Assembly (NCBI GenBank): GCA_021733835.1
Contig: JAIPKD010000008.1
Span: 1 to 60,019 of the forward strand
DNA: 60,019 nucleotides
DNA from: Verrucomicrobiota bacterium
Lineage (GTDB): Bacteria; Verrucomicrobiota; Verrucomicrobiia; Limisphaerales; JAIPKD01
Reading direction: 5' to 3'
Every line of letters starts with the position of its first letter. Positions within the stretch are counted from its first letter, which is position 1. Under the pieces are notes generated by a model, which saw only the letters and a program-made list of their open reading frames with translations, had not been told where the DNA came from and ran no database searches. Shown piece after piece: positions 1 to 10,271 of this stretch. The translations under genes were made by a program, and so were the position numbers.

Positions 1-1
1 C

Positions 2-3000
2 GAAACACTGCCGCATAACATTTTCCTTAAGGACTCAGAAGGCAGGTTCACATTCGCAAACCACCACTTCTGCAATACGATCGAGAAGCCGCTCGAAGAG
101 ATACTGAGTAAGACCGATTTCAATTTCTTCCCCAAGGAATTGGCCGAGAAGTACCGCGCCGATGACAAGCATATCCTCGAGACAGGCCAAACATTCGAAA
201 CAATCGAAGAACACCAAGACCCCGGCAGAGGGATAACATACGTCAACGTAGTTAAGACCCCCGTGAAGGATGGAGCGGGAAATGTTATCGGCATACAAGG
301 TATCTTCTGGGATGTAACCGAGCGCAGACAGATGGAGGAGACAATCGCCTATGAACGCGACCTGCTACAGACGCTACTCGAAAACAGCCCGGATAGAATC
401 TATTTCAAAGACAAGAAATCGCGATTTATCAAGTGCAGCCGCACGGTCGCCCAAGGCCTGGGCATTACCACACCTGAACAGGCCATCGGCAAGACCGATT
501 TCGATTTCTTCACCGAAGAACATGCGCGGCCGGCCTTCGAAGACGAACAAAAAATCATCAAAACCGGCGAACCGATCATCGGCCTGGTAGAAAAGGAAAC
601 CTGGCTCGACGGTCGCGAAACCTTTGTCCTTACAAACAAACTCCCGCTCCGAAATAAACTCGGCGAAGTCATCGGCACGTTCGGAATTTCCAAAGACATA
701 ACAGACCTCAAACGCGCCGAAGACCAGCTCGGCTACGAACGCGACCTACTCCAAACTCTTCTCGATAACGCACCCGATTGCATCTACTTCAAAGACAAAG
801 AATCCAGGTTTATCCGCTGCAGCAAAGCGCTGGCCGAACGCTTCGGATGCACCTCACCCGAAGAACTCTATGGCAAGACCGACAGAGACTTTTTCGCCGA
901 AGAACACGCCAAAGAGGCGATGGATGACGAACAAGAAATCATGCGCACAGGTAAGCCCGTGATCGGTAAAATAGAAAGAGAACCAACCCCGGATGGTACC
1001 GTCACCTGGGCGCTCACCACCAAGATGCCGCGACGCGATGAAAAAGGCAATATTATAGGCACCTTCGGCATCTCCAAGGACATCACACAGCTTAAGAAAG
1101 TCGAAAAAGAACTCGAAGTCACCCGCGACGCCGCGCTCGAATCGGCCAGACTCAAATCCGAGTTCCTGGCCAATATGAGCCACGAAATCCGAACACCGAT
1201 GAATACCATCATCGGCATGACAGGACTGCTCATTGACACCCAACTCAATGAAGAACAAAAAGACTTCGCCAATACCGTACGTTCAAGCGCCGACGCGTTA
1301 TTGAATATAATAAACGATATCCTCGACTTTTCAAAAATCGAGGCCGGAAAACTCATGTTCGAGTCGATCGACTTCAACTTCCTGGAGTTGGTCGAATCCA
1401 GCGTGGAGCTCGTCGCCACCCGCGCACAAAGCAAAGAAATAGAACTCGCATGCTGGGTACATCATGAAATACCGATAGGCCTCCGCGGCGATCCGGGCCG
1501 TATCAGACAAGTACTCACCAACCTCCTGACAAACGCCGTCAAATTCACAAACCACGGCGAAGTCGTCATCCGCGCAGCCAAGGAAAAAGAAACCAAGAAA
1601 GACATCACGATCCGTATCGAAGTCAAAGACACAGGCGCGGGCATATCGAAAAAGGCGCAGGCACTTCTCTTCCAACCGTTCACACAAGCCGATGGATCAA
1701 TGACCCGCAAATACGGCGGCACCGGTCTGGGCCTGGCTATCTCCAAGCAATTAGTCGAAATGATGAACGGCGAAATTGGAGCGGAAAGCGAACCGGGTCA
1801 AGGCTCGACATTCTGGTTCACCATCAAACTCGAAAAACAACCCGAATCCGCTACTACACCCAAAATCGAAGCCGCAAAAGAAAGCTTGGCAGGACTACGC
1901 GTCCTCATAGTCGATGATAACGCCACTAACCGCCAAATACTCCACCACCAAATCAGCGGCTGGCGAATGCGCTCAGGCTACGCCTCCAACGGCAAAGAAG
2001 CACTCACTATCCTGCGCGATGAGGCGAAATCCGGATTCCCCTACGACCTCGCAATACTCGATATGCAAATGCCGGAAATGGACGGCCTGACCCTCGCAAA
2101 AGAGATCAGACGGAATCCGGTTACATCCGATCTAAAGATCATTATCTTAACCTCACTCGGGCAACGGATAAACCGCCAACTAGTCCGTGAACTCGGTATC
2201 AACGCCGTGCTGATGAAGCCGGTCAAGCAATCCAAACTCTTCGATTGTCTGGCCGATACCATGGTTGAGTCTCTGCTGCCCGCCACGGAACATAAGGCGC
2301 CTGAAGAATCGCAATCATCCCAGGCAACACTCGAAGCGCATCCCAAGGCAAAGAAAGTCCGCATCCTTCTCGCGGAAGACAATATCGTCAACCAAAAGGT
2401 CTCACTCCGCCAACTTCGGAAGCTCGGGTATACCGCCGACGCAGTGGCAAACGGCATTGAAGTCATCCAAGCCATTTCTTCCATTCCCTATGATATCATC
2501 CTGATGGACTGTCAAATGCCGGAAATGGACGGCTACGATGCAACACGCCGGATACGGCAGATTGAAAACGAAGCATCTTCCGAAGGCCGGCCTTGTCAGC
2601 ATCACTACATAATCGCACTCACAGCTAATGCGCTTCAAGGCGACCGCGAAAAATGCCTCGCCTCCGGCATGAACGATTACATAAGCAAACCGGTACAGAT
2701 CGCCGACCTCCAAATATCTTTGTACCGGGCCGTATCGGCCACTTCACCCAGAGACGAACAACCCGCCGATCCGGAACAACCGGCTGCTGAAGAAGTCCTG
2801 GACTCGAACGCCCTGGCCGGCCTGCGCGAGCTTAGGATACCGGGTGAGCCCGACCCATTGGTCGAATTGGTCGATCTGTTCCTGGAAGATGCACCGAAAA
2901 AACTCGAAAGAATAAAGACATCGTTAAAATCAAACGACACCAAGACCCTGACCATCGCCGCACATAGCCTCAAAGGCAGCTCAAGCAACCTCGGCGCACG

Positions 3001-3139
3001 CAAGCTATCCAGCCTCTGCGCCGAACTCGAAAACCAGGCGAAAGCAAATAATACAGTCGAAAGTCCGGCGCTCATCGATAAGATAGAAATCGAATTCGAC
3101 CGGGTCGTAAAAGCCTTGATCAATGAAAAAAATAAGTAG
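2..3139 (+). CDS. Hybrid sensor histidine kinase, PAS-PAS-PAS-HisKA-HATPase-REC-REC-HPt (5' end outside window)
   Basis: The frame is open from the left edge, so the true start lies upstream; 1045 residues are visible, numbered here from nt 2. Three PAS domains (about 1-110, 120-240 and 245-365) precede a HisKA domain with an intact SHEIRTP box (His394). The HATPase domain (about 500-615) has N, G1 (DTGAGI) and G2 (GGTGLGLAI) boxes. Two receivers follow (about 632-755 and 785-910), each with the acidic pocket, LDMQMPEMDG or MDCQMPEMDG phospho-Asp motif and a Lys-Pro. The C-terminal HPt has His988 in AHSLKGSS. No membrane segment is visible, so the seen part is cytoplasmic. PAS2 and PAS3 share near-identical openings (YERDLLQTLL), an internal duplication. 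It probably autophosphorylates and passes phosphate through REC and HPt in a multistep relay. The next kinase starts 11 nt downstream. The architecture is clear; the signal is unknown. Confidence 0.93.
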   Translation, partial: ETLPHNIFLKDSEGRFTFANHHFCNTIEKPLEEILSKTDFNFFPKELAEKYRADDKHILETGQTFETIEEHQDPGRGITYVNVVKTPVKDGAGNVIGIQGIFWDVTERRQMEETIAYERDLLQTLLENSPDRIYFKDKKSRFIKCSRTVAQGLGITTPEQAIGKTDFDFFTEEHARPAFEDEQKIIKTGEPIIGLVEKETWLDGRETFVLTNKLPLRNKLGEVIGTFGISKDITDLKRAEDQLGYERDLLQTLLDNAPDCIYFKDKESRFIRCSKALAERFGCTSPEELYGKTDRDFFAEEHAKEAMDDEQEIMRTGKPVIGKIEREPTPDGTVTWALTTKMPRRDEKGNIIGTFGISKDITQLKKVEKELEVTRDAALESARLKSEFLANMSHEIRTPMNTIIGMTGLLIDTQLNEEQKDFANTVRSSADALLNIINDILDFSKIEAGKLMFESIDFNFLELVESSVELVATRAQSKEIELACWVHHEIPIGLRGDPGRIRQVLTNLLTNAVKFTNHGEVVIRAAKEKETKKDITIRIEVKDTGAGISKKAQALLFQPFTQADGSMTRKYGGTGLGLAISKQLVEMMNGEIGAESEPGQGSTFWFTIKLEKQPESATTPKIEAAKESLAGLRVLIVDDNATNRQILHHQISGWRMRSGYASNGKEALTILRDEAKSGFPYDLAILDMQMPEMDGLTLAKEIRRNPVTSDLKIIILTSLGQRINRQLVRELGINAVLMKPVKQSKLFDCLADTMVESLLPATEHKAPEESQSSQATLEAHPKAKKVRILLAEDNIVNQKVSLRQLRKLGYTADAVANGIEVIQAISSIPYDIILMDCQMPEMDGYDATRRIRQIENEASSEGRPCQHHYIIALTANALQGDREKCLASGMNDYISKPVQIADLQISLYRAVSATSPRDEQPADPEQPAAEEVLDSNALAGLRELRIPGEPDPLVELVDLFLEDAPKKLERIKTSLKSNDTKTLTIAAHSLKGSSSNLGARKLSSLCAELENQAKANNTVESPALIDKIEIEFDRVVKALINEKNK

Positions 3140-3150
3140 ATTATCCATTT

Positions 3151-5652
3151 ATGACGGTTGATGACGCAAAAATACTCGCCGTCGGGAAAAACGGCTTAAT
3201 TGAACAAGCCCTGAATGTCTTGTTCAAGGATCAAGAAGAACGCCGGGTTGATATGGTAGAAAATGCGAGCGCAGCCGCCGAAACCGCCCCAACCAACCAC
3301 TATGACGTCGTCGTTCTCGATACATCCGGCGACGACCCGGCCGGAACCGGCCTTATCTCGCGCCTTTCTTCAAGCGAATTCCCTTATCCACCACAGACAA
3401 TTATTCTGACCGACGATCCACAGCGCCTATGCACCGCCGTTAACTGCGGCATACGCAATGTCCTTTCAAAATCCATCAGCGCCGACGAACTAGCCGCAAG
3501 GATAGAATCAGCCGCCAACGATGGGGCGCACCTGAATAATCTCCAATCAGAATACCGGCACCTGACCTCGCAGCTCGAAACGGCGCAACTAAAAAACCGC
3601 GAAAAAACCGATTTCCTCGCCACAATGAGCTATCAAATACGAACCGCCATGAACGGCGTGATAGCTATTGTCGATCCCCTCATGGAATCCAATCTCCCGC
3701 CCAACCTCGAAGAACTCGTCGAGAACGTACGCACAAGCGGGAATGCGTTGATGCATATAATGAACGAGATTCTCGACATCTCTAAAATCGAGACAGGTGA
3801 ACTCCAGCTCAACATCCATACATTCTCGCTGCGCAAGTGTATCGAAGACTCCCTCGAACTCTTCGCGCCAAAGGCATCCGGAAAGGATATCGAGCTCTTC
3901 TATATTTGGAGCGACGGAACTCTGGAGTTTGTAAAAGGGGATGAAGCCCGCTTACGCCAGATTCTAATAAACCTTATCAGTAACGGTATTAAATTTACGC
4001 ATGAGGGCGAAGTATATATTACCGTCGACATGTCACGCGAACCTCCTCCACCCGAAGCCGGGACGGAGGAACCGGCGGCCGGCGAAGATAATCATAATTG
4101 CATGATGCAAATCAGCGTATCCGATTCAGGCATCGGCATACCCGAAGACAAACTCCCGCGACTCTTCAAGGCCTTCAGCCAGACCGATCCTTCCGTAACA
4201 AGACGTTACGGTGGCACCGGCCTGGGCCTGGCCATCAGCTCGAGCCTGCTCAATCTAATGGGTGGAACAATGGGCGTGGAAAGCGTGCCTAATCAAGGCT
4301 CATCCTTCCACTTTACCCTCCCGACAATCGCCGTTGCCGGTTCGCCTGAAAAACTCACACTGCCCGAGCCGGAAAAGGGCAACAAGGCGGTGATCTGTCA
4401 TCCAAACCCCAAATTCTTACAAGGCCTGTCATCACAACTAAATCGACTTCAGCTGCAAACCGTTTCCACTACATCCATCGAGGAAGCCGATGGACTCCTA
4501 AAAAAAGACCCATCGATACGTCTGCTGCTCCTCGATGAAACTCTAATTTCAGAGCAGACATTGTCTTTCGAACAATTAAAATCTCACATTGCCGCTACGA
4601 ATAAGGCCGCTATATTGCTCACCAATATCGGTACCCAGGCACGAGCCCATGACATAAAGACACCCAAGAGGTTCATAACCCTACACAAACCGGTTAAGAC
4701 CGACCGGCTACGCATCACACTCGCATCCCTCTTCCAAGAGCAAAAAACCTCGGAAGAAAAACCGAGTCAACGAAGACTGGACCACTCTCTGGCACAACGT
4801 TTCCCCATGAAGTTGCTGCTCGTAGACGACAACAATATAAACGTCAAAGTCGTCTTGAGCCTATTAAGACAATTCGGGTATCAAGCCGAATCCGTTTCCA
4901 GAGGAATGGACGCTATCGAGGCATTCTCAGAAAAGAAACATGACCTTATATTTATGGACGTCCAGATGCCTGAAATGGACGGACTGGAGGCCACACGCAG
5001 AATACGGGCCAAAGAAGAAGAAATGAATGCGGCCTCAGACGCCAAGCATAAGTCCATTATTATCGCACTCACAGCCAAGACCATGACCGGCGACAAGGAG
5101 AAATGTTTCGAAGCGGGAATGAACGACTTTCTCGCCAAACCACTGCGCCCGGAAATACTCCAGTCCACTATCCAAAAATGGGGCGAAGTAATCGCACAAG
5201 ATCAAAGCACAAAGCAACCCGCTCGCGAATCGGAAAAACCGGAAAAACCTGCGGCTTTTCCACCAACACAAGAAACCATCACCGATACATCAGAATCCCA
5301 AGAAGACTATTCACCGGAAATCGATAAAGAACGACTCATAGAATTCGCCGGCGGCTCGCCGGATATGATGAAGGAACTTCTCGACCTCTACATAGAACAA
5401 ACCAGTGAGAAATTTACTCAGCTCCGGAAAGCAATCGACCAACAAAACGCCGAAGAAATCCGCCGAATCGCCCATAGCAGCGCCGGCGCCAATGCCACTT
5501 GCGGCATAAACGGTATCGCCGATCTCCTATATGAGATCGAAGACCATGGTAAAAACGGACGCGTCGAACAAGCCGCGAAGGTATTCACTATGGCTGAAAA
5601 GAAGTTCGAGTTCCTGGAAAAAAATCGGGAATCTTTACTCGAAACGCCTTAA
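3151..5652 (+). CDS. Hybrid histidine-kinase-like protein with Tyr in place of the phospho-accepting His
   Basis: 833 residues. Order: receiver-like N-terminal domain (1-125), short coiled coil, HisKA-like helices, HATPase (about 265-390), a degenerate receiver (about 405-525), a canonical receiver (about 550-680; FMDVQMPEMDG) and an HPt domain (His775 in AHSSAGANATCG). The H-box reads SYQIRTA instead of SHEIRTP: codon 161 (nt 3631-3633) is TAT, so the phospho-accepting His is missing. The ATP-binding domain looks intact, with an N-box Asn, DSGIGI and GGTGLGLAI. It therefore cannot autophosphorylate in the usual way; it may phosphorylate a partner, signal through its REC/HPt part only, or act as an allosteric subunit. 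It sits 11 nt after the previous kinase and 18 nt before the REC-HPt-REC gene, suggesting one transcript. Confidence 0.92.
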   Translation: MTVDDAKILAVGKNGLIEQALNVLFKDQEERRVDMVENASAAAETAPTNHYDVVVLDTSGDDPAGTGLISRLSSSEFPYPPQTIILTDDPQRLCTAVNCGIRNVLSKSISADELAARIESAANDGAHLNNLQSEYRHLTSQLETAQLKNREKTDFLATMSYQIRTAMNGVIAIVDPLMESNLPPNLEELVENVRTSGNALMHIMNEILDISKIETGELQLNIHTFSLRKCIEDSLELFAPKASGKDIELFYIWSDGTLEFVKGDEARLRQILINLISNGIKFTHEGEVYITVDMSREPPPPEAGTEEPAAGEDNHNCMMQISVSDSGIGIPEDKLPRLFKAFSQTDPSVTRRYGGTGLGLAISSSLLNLMGGTMGVESVPNQGSSFHFTLPTIAVAGSPEKLTLPEPEKGNKAVICHPNPKFLQGLSSQLNRLQLQTVSTTSIEEADGLLKKDPSIRLLLLDETLISEQTLSFEQLKSHIAATNKAAILLTNIGTQARAHDIKTPKRFITLHKPVKTDRLRITLASLFQEQKTSEEKPSQRRLDHSLAQRFPMKLLLVDDNNINVKVVLSLLRQFGYQAESVSRGMDAIEAFSEKKHDLIFMDVQMPEMDGLEATRRIRAKEEEMNAASDAKHKSIIIALTAKTMTGDKEKCFEAGMNDFLAKPLRPEILQSTIQKWGEVIAQDQSTKQPARESEKPEKPAAFPPTQETITDTSESQEDYSPEIDKERLIEFAGGSPDMMKELLDLYIEQTSEKFTQLRKAIDQQNAEEIRRIAHSSAGANATCGINGIADLLYEIEDHGKNGRVEQAAKVFTMAEKKFEFLEKNRESLLETP

Positions 5653-5670
5653 ACCGTAGTATTGTAGTAT

Positions 5671-7062
5671 ATGCCGAAAATTCTTATAATCGAAGACGAT
5701 TCAATAATCGCTAATATTTACAGGAGCCGACTGGAAAAGGAAGGGTACAACGTCGATATTGCCCTCGACGGTCAGTCCGGCTTCTACCGCGCCTACGAAT
5801 TTCAGCCGGACGCAATCCTCCTGGACCTCATGCTGCCGAAAATGGACGGCATCCAAATACTCCGAAAAATCAAGGCGCAAAAGAAATTCGAACGCACCCC
5901 GGTGATCGTCTTCACAAACGCATATATACCTAACATGATCGATCAATCACTGGAGGCGGGCGCAACCAACGTCTTCAACAAGGCCAGCCTGACACCGCGA
6001 CAGATAATCGACGCCTTGAATAACGCAGTATTTAAGAACCTCCCCCACAACATGCCGGGAAGCACACAGCGTTCCGGACTGGATACCCCCACCAAACCCC
6101 GAGAGCACGGCGCCGGAACCACACCCGCTCCTCAGCCTCATCAGCCGCCCCAACCCCAACAGACGCAACAGCCATCCCAGCAACCTCCGCGACAGCCCAG
6201 GTGGGGCAGGCCCATATTACCCGGCCAGACAAGGGCGCCGTTCCCAAGACAAACACCACCGAAACCTACGCCGTCTCCGTCCGCACCGCCCCCTTCTCCG
6301 CAAGCCGACGACGATTTTCAGTCCGACCTCATCCGCACCTTCAAACAGACTCTGCCCGAGACAATGAACGGCCTGCGGCGCCTTATCCAAGGGCTGATGC
6401 GGAACAACAATGAAGCCATCCGAAAACAACACCTGCTCGACCTTTATAAAAAGGTTCACGCCGTAACCGGAAACGCAGCAATAGTCGGCCTCGGCAATAT
6501 CTCGCAACTCTGCTCCGCCTTCGAGGCGTTACTCAAGGAACTCCATGACAAACCACGCAGCATAACCTCCTCCACCCTTAGAACCGTCGCGCAATCCGTA
6601 GACTTCCTCGGGCTCCTCTTCGACAAAGACGACAACACACCGCTCCTCCAATCACCGGAACCGAATATACTGGTTGTCGACGACGAAGTCATCTCGCGTC
6701 GCGCCGTTACATATGCATTGGAGAAGGCTAAATTAAATGCCGAAAGCATCGAAGACCCGACAACCGCAGACGGTCTTGTAAAAGAAAAACCATATGACCT
6801 TATAATTCTCGATGTAGATATGCCCGAGATCGACGGCTTCGAATTATGTAAACGATTACGCGCCGGTTCATTGAATAACGAAACGCCGGTCGTGTTCGTC
6901 ACTGGTCTAACCGATTTCGAAAGCCGCGCGCAATCAAGCCTCAGCGGCGGAAATGACTTGATCGCCAAGCCGTTTTTGTTTATTGAATTAGCCGTTAAGG
7001 CGTTGACGTTTATAATGAAACATAGGTTGTCCAAAAAGGATAATGCAGGCGGTCGTGAGTAA
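5671..7062 (+). CDS. REC - Pro/Gln-rich linker - HPt - REC phosphorelay protein
   Basis: 463 residues. An N-terminal receiver (about 1-125; acidic IIEDD, phospho-Asp in LLDLMLPKMDG) is followed by a linker rich in Pro and Gln (about 135-215). An HPt-like helical domain comes next (about 220-325), with His263 in the pattern H-x-x-x-G (KKVHAVTGNA), and then a second receiver (about 330-455; VVDDE, ILDVDMPEIDG, Lys-Pro near the end). No DNA-binding or enzymatic output domain is present. The family knowledge is that REC and HPt domains swap phosphoryl groups; the inference is that this protein shuttles phosphate among the neighbouring kinases. The linker is unlike the rest of the cluster and would allow the two halves to reach different partners. 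A 114-nt gap separates it from the next kinase. Confidence 0.88.
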   Translation: MPKILIIEDDSIIANIYRSRLEKEGYNVDIALDGQSGFYRAYEFQPDAILLDLMLPKMDGIQILRKIKAQKKFERTPVIVFTNAYIPNMIDQSLEAGATNVFNKASLTPRQIIDALNNAVFKNLPHNMPGSTQRSGLDTPTKPREHGAGTTPAPQPHQPPQPQQTQQPSQQPPRQPRWGRPILPGQTRAPFPRQTPPKPTPSPSAPPPSPQADDDFQSDLIRTFKQTLPETMNGLRRLIQGLMRNNNEAIRKQHLLDLYKKVHAVTGNAAIVGLGNISQLCSAFEALLKELHDKPRSITSSTLRTVAQSVDFLGLLFDKDDNTPLLQSPEPNILVVDDEVISRRAVTYALEKAKLNAESIEDPTTADGLVKEKPYDLIILDVDMPEIDGFELCKRLRAGSLNNETPVVFVTGLTDFESRAQSSLSGGNDLIAKPFLFIELAVKALTFIMKHRLSKKDNAGGRE

Positions 7063-7176
7063 AAACATTTTATTCTTTCGTGTTTTAATAGATTTTAATT
7101 ATTAGAAAAGAACGCTATAAGCGGGCGCCGCTGAAACTCAATATACAGATTTAAAGTATGTAACGACTATTTTGCT

Positions 7177-10100
7177 TTGAATAACGCCCCGGAAAATCCA
7201 ATCATACCATCGGAAACCTTCAAGGTAGCTCCGGCAAGTCCGATATCAGAGAAACAACTATCGGATGCAATGAACCGGGCGGCGGCGGACGGTCTCAAGT
7301 TCGTCCTGGCATGTCTGTTTCTTGTTTTTGCGGCAAATACCTCACTCCATTTCTTCAACGGCTCCACGCTGGGATCGTGGCAATTCATCATTTCATCGGC
7401 TGTCTGTCTGCTCAGCCTGCTTTCATTCGTCCTCTTCTCATTCTTCAAGCCGCCGACGATGCTGGTTCACCCGCTCTCCGGCATAACCGCCGCCTTAGTG
7501 GTTGCATTTATTTCATATAATTTATTTTTGACCCAAGACCCACTTCTGACAATCGGCCTGGTATTCCTCTCGATCTGCGCCGGATGCCTCTTTCTCTCGG
7601 CGACGTGGATGATGATAGTCGTTATAGGTTCGGTCGCAGCATGGGCGGCCATTACAATCTCAATCGTCGCATCCACAACACCGGCTTCACAAAAAGCATG
7701 GCTTATTCACGGACTGTTCCTCGTAGGCGCCGCCCTTTTTGCCTTCTACATCCATGGCATTCGATATATTGCGTATAGGAGGCTTCAAAGACTTCAATTG
7801 GAAGCGGATCAAAGACATGAGCACGTCGCCGAAGCCATGCAAAAGGCGTACGCCAGCGAGCAACGCTCAAAGAGGCTCTCCAGGGCCACATTCGAAGCCA
7901 TTCTTATCCACGAAAAAGGCCGGATCATCGACACCAATAACGCCGCGTGCGGAATGTTCGGTTACGAGCTGGATGAATTCAGGCAAATGCATATCCTGGA
8001 CCTGCTTACCGAAGAAACCACATCGATGATATCCGACAGCATCTTCCTCGGTAACTTCAATGCATTCGACGGCGTCGGCGTTCGAAAGGGAGGCAGCGAA
8101 TTCGATATTGAAATTATCACACGCGCATTCTCCGAATCCGATGAAAATACATTAATCGCGGCCATCCGTGATATAACCGAGCGCAAGCGCGGCGAACAGG
8201 AATTGATCGACGAGAGAAAGCGCCTCGACCACCAATACCGCAGGCAATCCTCTCTCGCCGAGATTGAACTGAATATAGACCAACCCTCTGACCTGCAACC
8301 GGTACTGGATAGAATTGTGGACGCTACGGCGACACTCCTGCCGGCAAGCGGCGGTGCGTGTATCATCTTCTGGGATCCGAATGAAAGCGAATTCTATGTC
8401 GGCGCCTCTACGCTGCCGGAACATACACCACAAATGAGCCTCCCGTCGGAAGGCCAACAGGATACCGCCACTTATTGGATATTCGAGAACCAGGAGTCCC
8501 TCGTATCCTCGAACGTCGGAGACGACCCGTTCGGCATCAAGAAAAGCTTCCCCAACAACATAATTCACGCATTTGCGGGCATACCCCTTTACAGCAACGG
8601 TGTCATCGTAGGAATCCTCTACGCACTGGAACATCAAACAAGAAACTATAAACCCGAAGACCTCGATTATCTTCAAACCCTCGCATACCGGGCGGCGGCG
8701 GCGTTTACAAAAATCCAGCTATTCGAATCTCTCCGGAGCACGAACGAAATGCTCGAACAACAAAGCCAGGAGCTCCAACAAACTAACGCAGAACTCCAAG
8801 CCGCCAAAGAAACCGCCGAAGCCAGTTACCGCGAACTCGTCGAGCACCAGGCGGAACTGGAAAACAAAAACCGCGAGCTCGATCAAGCCAGGATCGCCGC
8901 CGAATCCGCTAACCGTACTAAATCCGAGTTCCTCGCCAATATCAGCCATGAACTGCGCACGCCCATGAACGGTATCCTCGGAATGGCGAGCCTGCTCAAG
9001 TATTCCGACCTCTCACAGGAACAACTTGACCATATCGAAACATTGCAACAAAGCGCCGAATCACTCCTCTCCATCATAAATGACCTGCTCGATATGAGCA
9101 GGATCGACGCAGGCCAAATGATCTCCGAACCAGTCGAATTCGATCTTAACGATTTAGTCAATCGAACCACCGAGCATTTCAGTAACGAAGCCGCGCAAAA
9201 GGGCCTGGCATTCAACACCCATATCCAACCATCCCTCCAACGCAAAGTGATCGGGGACGAAGAGAACATCAAAAGAGTCCTTGATAATCTTGTGGAAAAC
9301 TCCATCAAGTTCACTGAACAAGGTAGTATTAACCTGTCCATCAGAACCGATTCCGAGGAGGATAACCAAATCCGGGTCTGTTTCTCCGTCCGCGACACCG
9401 GTATCGGCATCCCCGAAGAGATTCAATCCACCCTATTCGAGCCGTTCCAACAAGCCGACGGTTCGCTCACGCGCAAGTTCGGCGGAACAGGCATGGGCTT
9501 GGCTATCTCCAAACAACTCGTTGAGCTCATGAACGGCAAGATCGAGCTGGAAAGCGAACCGGATAAAGGCTCCGAATTCCGGTTTATAATCCCAATCCAA
9601 ATACCGGGTCATTCCACATTCAACCCATCCCGTTCCAGCGAAAGGCCGCAACAACAACTGGAAACTCCGCCTGTACCGGAATTCCCTGATATTGATAATG
9701 AACCGCACCGAATCCCTGAACCCGAATCATCGTTTTTCGGAGAACAAACCGATGTACCAGCAAACACTGACGTGACACCCGAGCCCCATGAACCAACGGA
9801 TACCGCCGGCGACGCCGAGTCGGCCGACGCTCCGCAACCGGCAGCTCGAATCCTTCTCGGAAGTTCAGACCCGGAGCTGAGCCGGTTTATCAGTGATTTT
9901 GCAGCAACCTACGAACTCCGAATTGATGAGACATCCGAAGATAGTCTAATCATAAAAACCCTTCGGTTCGAAAGCGTACGCGGCGACCCATATGATACGG
10001 TCATCCTTGATTCCAGACTACCGGGCATGGAAAATCATTTCCTTATCAACTCCATCAAGAACGAACCCTCAACCAGTCATTGCCGTCTTATTATTTTCTT

Positions 10101-10227
10101 CCCGGATCAACCCATAATCACTCAGGAAGAAATGGATAAACTCGGCATCTCAAACATTATCTATCCGCCGCTGGATGAACAAACACTCCTAAACACTTTA
10201 AGCCGGAACAACGCACAGTACGAATGA
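7177..10227 (+). CDS. Membrane-bound PAS-GAF histidine kinase with degenerate C-terminal receiver
   Basis: 1016 residues from a TTG start; an in-frame ATG at 7270 is an alternative and would still leave all membrane helices. About six hydrophobic helices (residues 39-205) form a membrane sensor. A PAS domain (about 215-345), GAF domain (about 350-510) and a Gln/Glu-rich coiled coil (515-575) follow. HisKA has SHELRTP with His591, and the HATPase domain (690-805) has DTGIGI and GGTGMGLAI boxes. A Pro/Glu-rich linker leads to a receiver-like domain (about 889-1010) that keeps an Asp (ILDSRLPGM) but has lost the acidic pair and the conserved Lys (YPP instead of KP). It is probably an active kinase whose own receiver is not phosphorylated normally. 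It is the only clearly membrane-anchored member of the cluster. Confidence 0.9.
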   Translation: MNNAPENPIIPSETFKVAPASPISEKQLSDAMNRAAADGLKFVLACLFLVFAANTSLHFFNGSTLGSWQFIISSAVCLLSLLSFVLFSFFKPPTMLVHPLSGITAALVVAFISYNLFLTQDPLLTIGLVFLSICAGCLFLSATWMMIVVIGSVAAWAAITISIVASTTPASQKAWLIHGLFLVGAALFAFYIHGIRYIAYRRLQRLQLEADQRHEHVAEAMQKAYASEQRSKRLSRATFEAILIHEKGRIIDTNNAACGMFGYELDEFRQMHILDLLTEETTSMISDSIFLGNFNAFDGVGVRKGGSEFDIEIITRAFSESDENTLIAAIRDITERKRGEQELIDERKRLDHQYRRQSSLAEIELNIDQPSDLQPVLDRIVDATATLLPASGGACIIFWDPNESEFYVGASTLPEHTPQMSLPSEGQQDTATYWIFENQESLVSSNVGDDPFGIKKSFPNNIIHAFAGIPLYSNGVIVGILYALEHQTRNYKPEDLDYLQTLAYRAAAAFTKIQLFESLRSTNEMLEQQSQELQQTNAELQAAKETAEASYRELVEHQAELENKNRELDQARIAAESANRTKSEFLANISHELRTPMNGILGMASLLKYSDLSQEQLDHIETLQQSAESLLSIINDLLDMSRIDAGQMISEPVEFDLNDLVNRTTEHFSNEAAQKGLAFNTHIQPSLQRKVIGDEENIKRVLDNLVENSIKFTEQGSINLSIRTDSEEDNQIRVCFSVRDTGIGIPEEIQSTLFEPFQQADGSLTRKFGGTGMGLAISKQLVELMNGKIELESEPDKGSEFRFIIPIQIPGHSTFNPSRSSERPQQQLETPPVPEFPDIDNEPHRIPEPESSFFGEQTDVPANTDVTPEPHEPTDTAGDAESADAPQPAARILLGSSDPELSRFISDFAATYELRIDETSEDSLIIKTLRFESVRGDPYDTVILDSRLPGMENHFLINSIKNEPSTSHCRLIIFFPDQPIITQEEMDKLGISNIIYPPLDEQTLLNTLSRNNAQYE

Positions 10228-10271
10228 CAAATTATTTCGACTTTTTAACCTTCAATACTCTTATATAGTCC

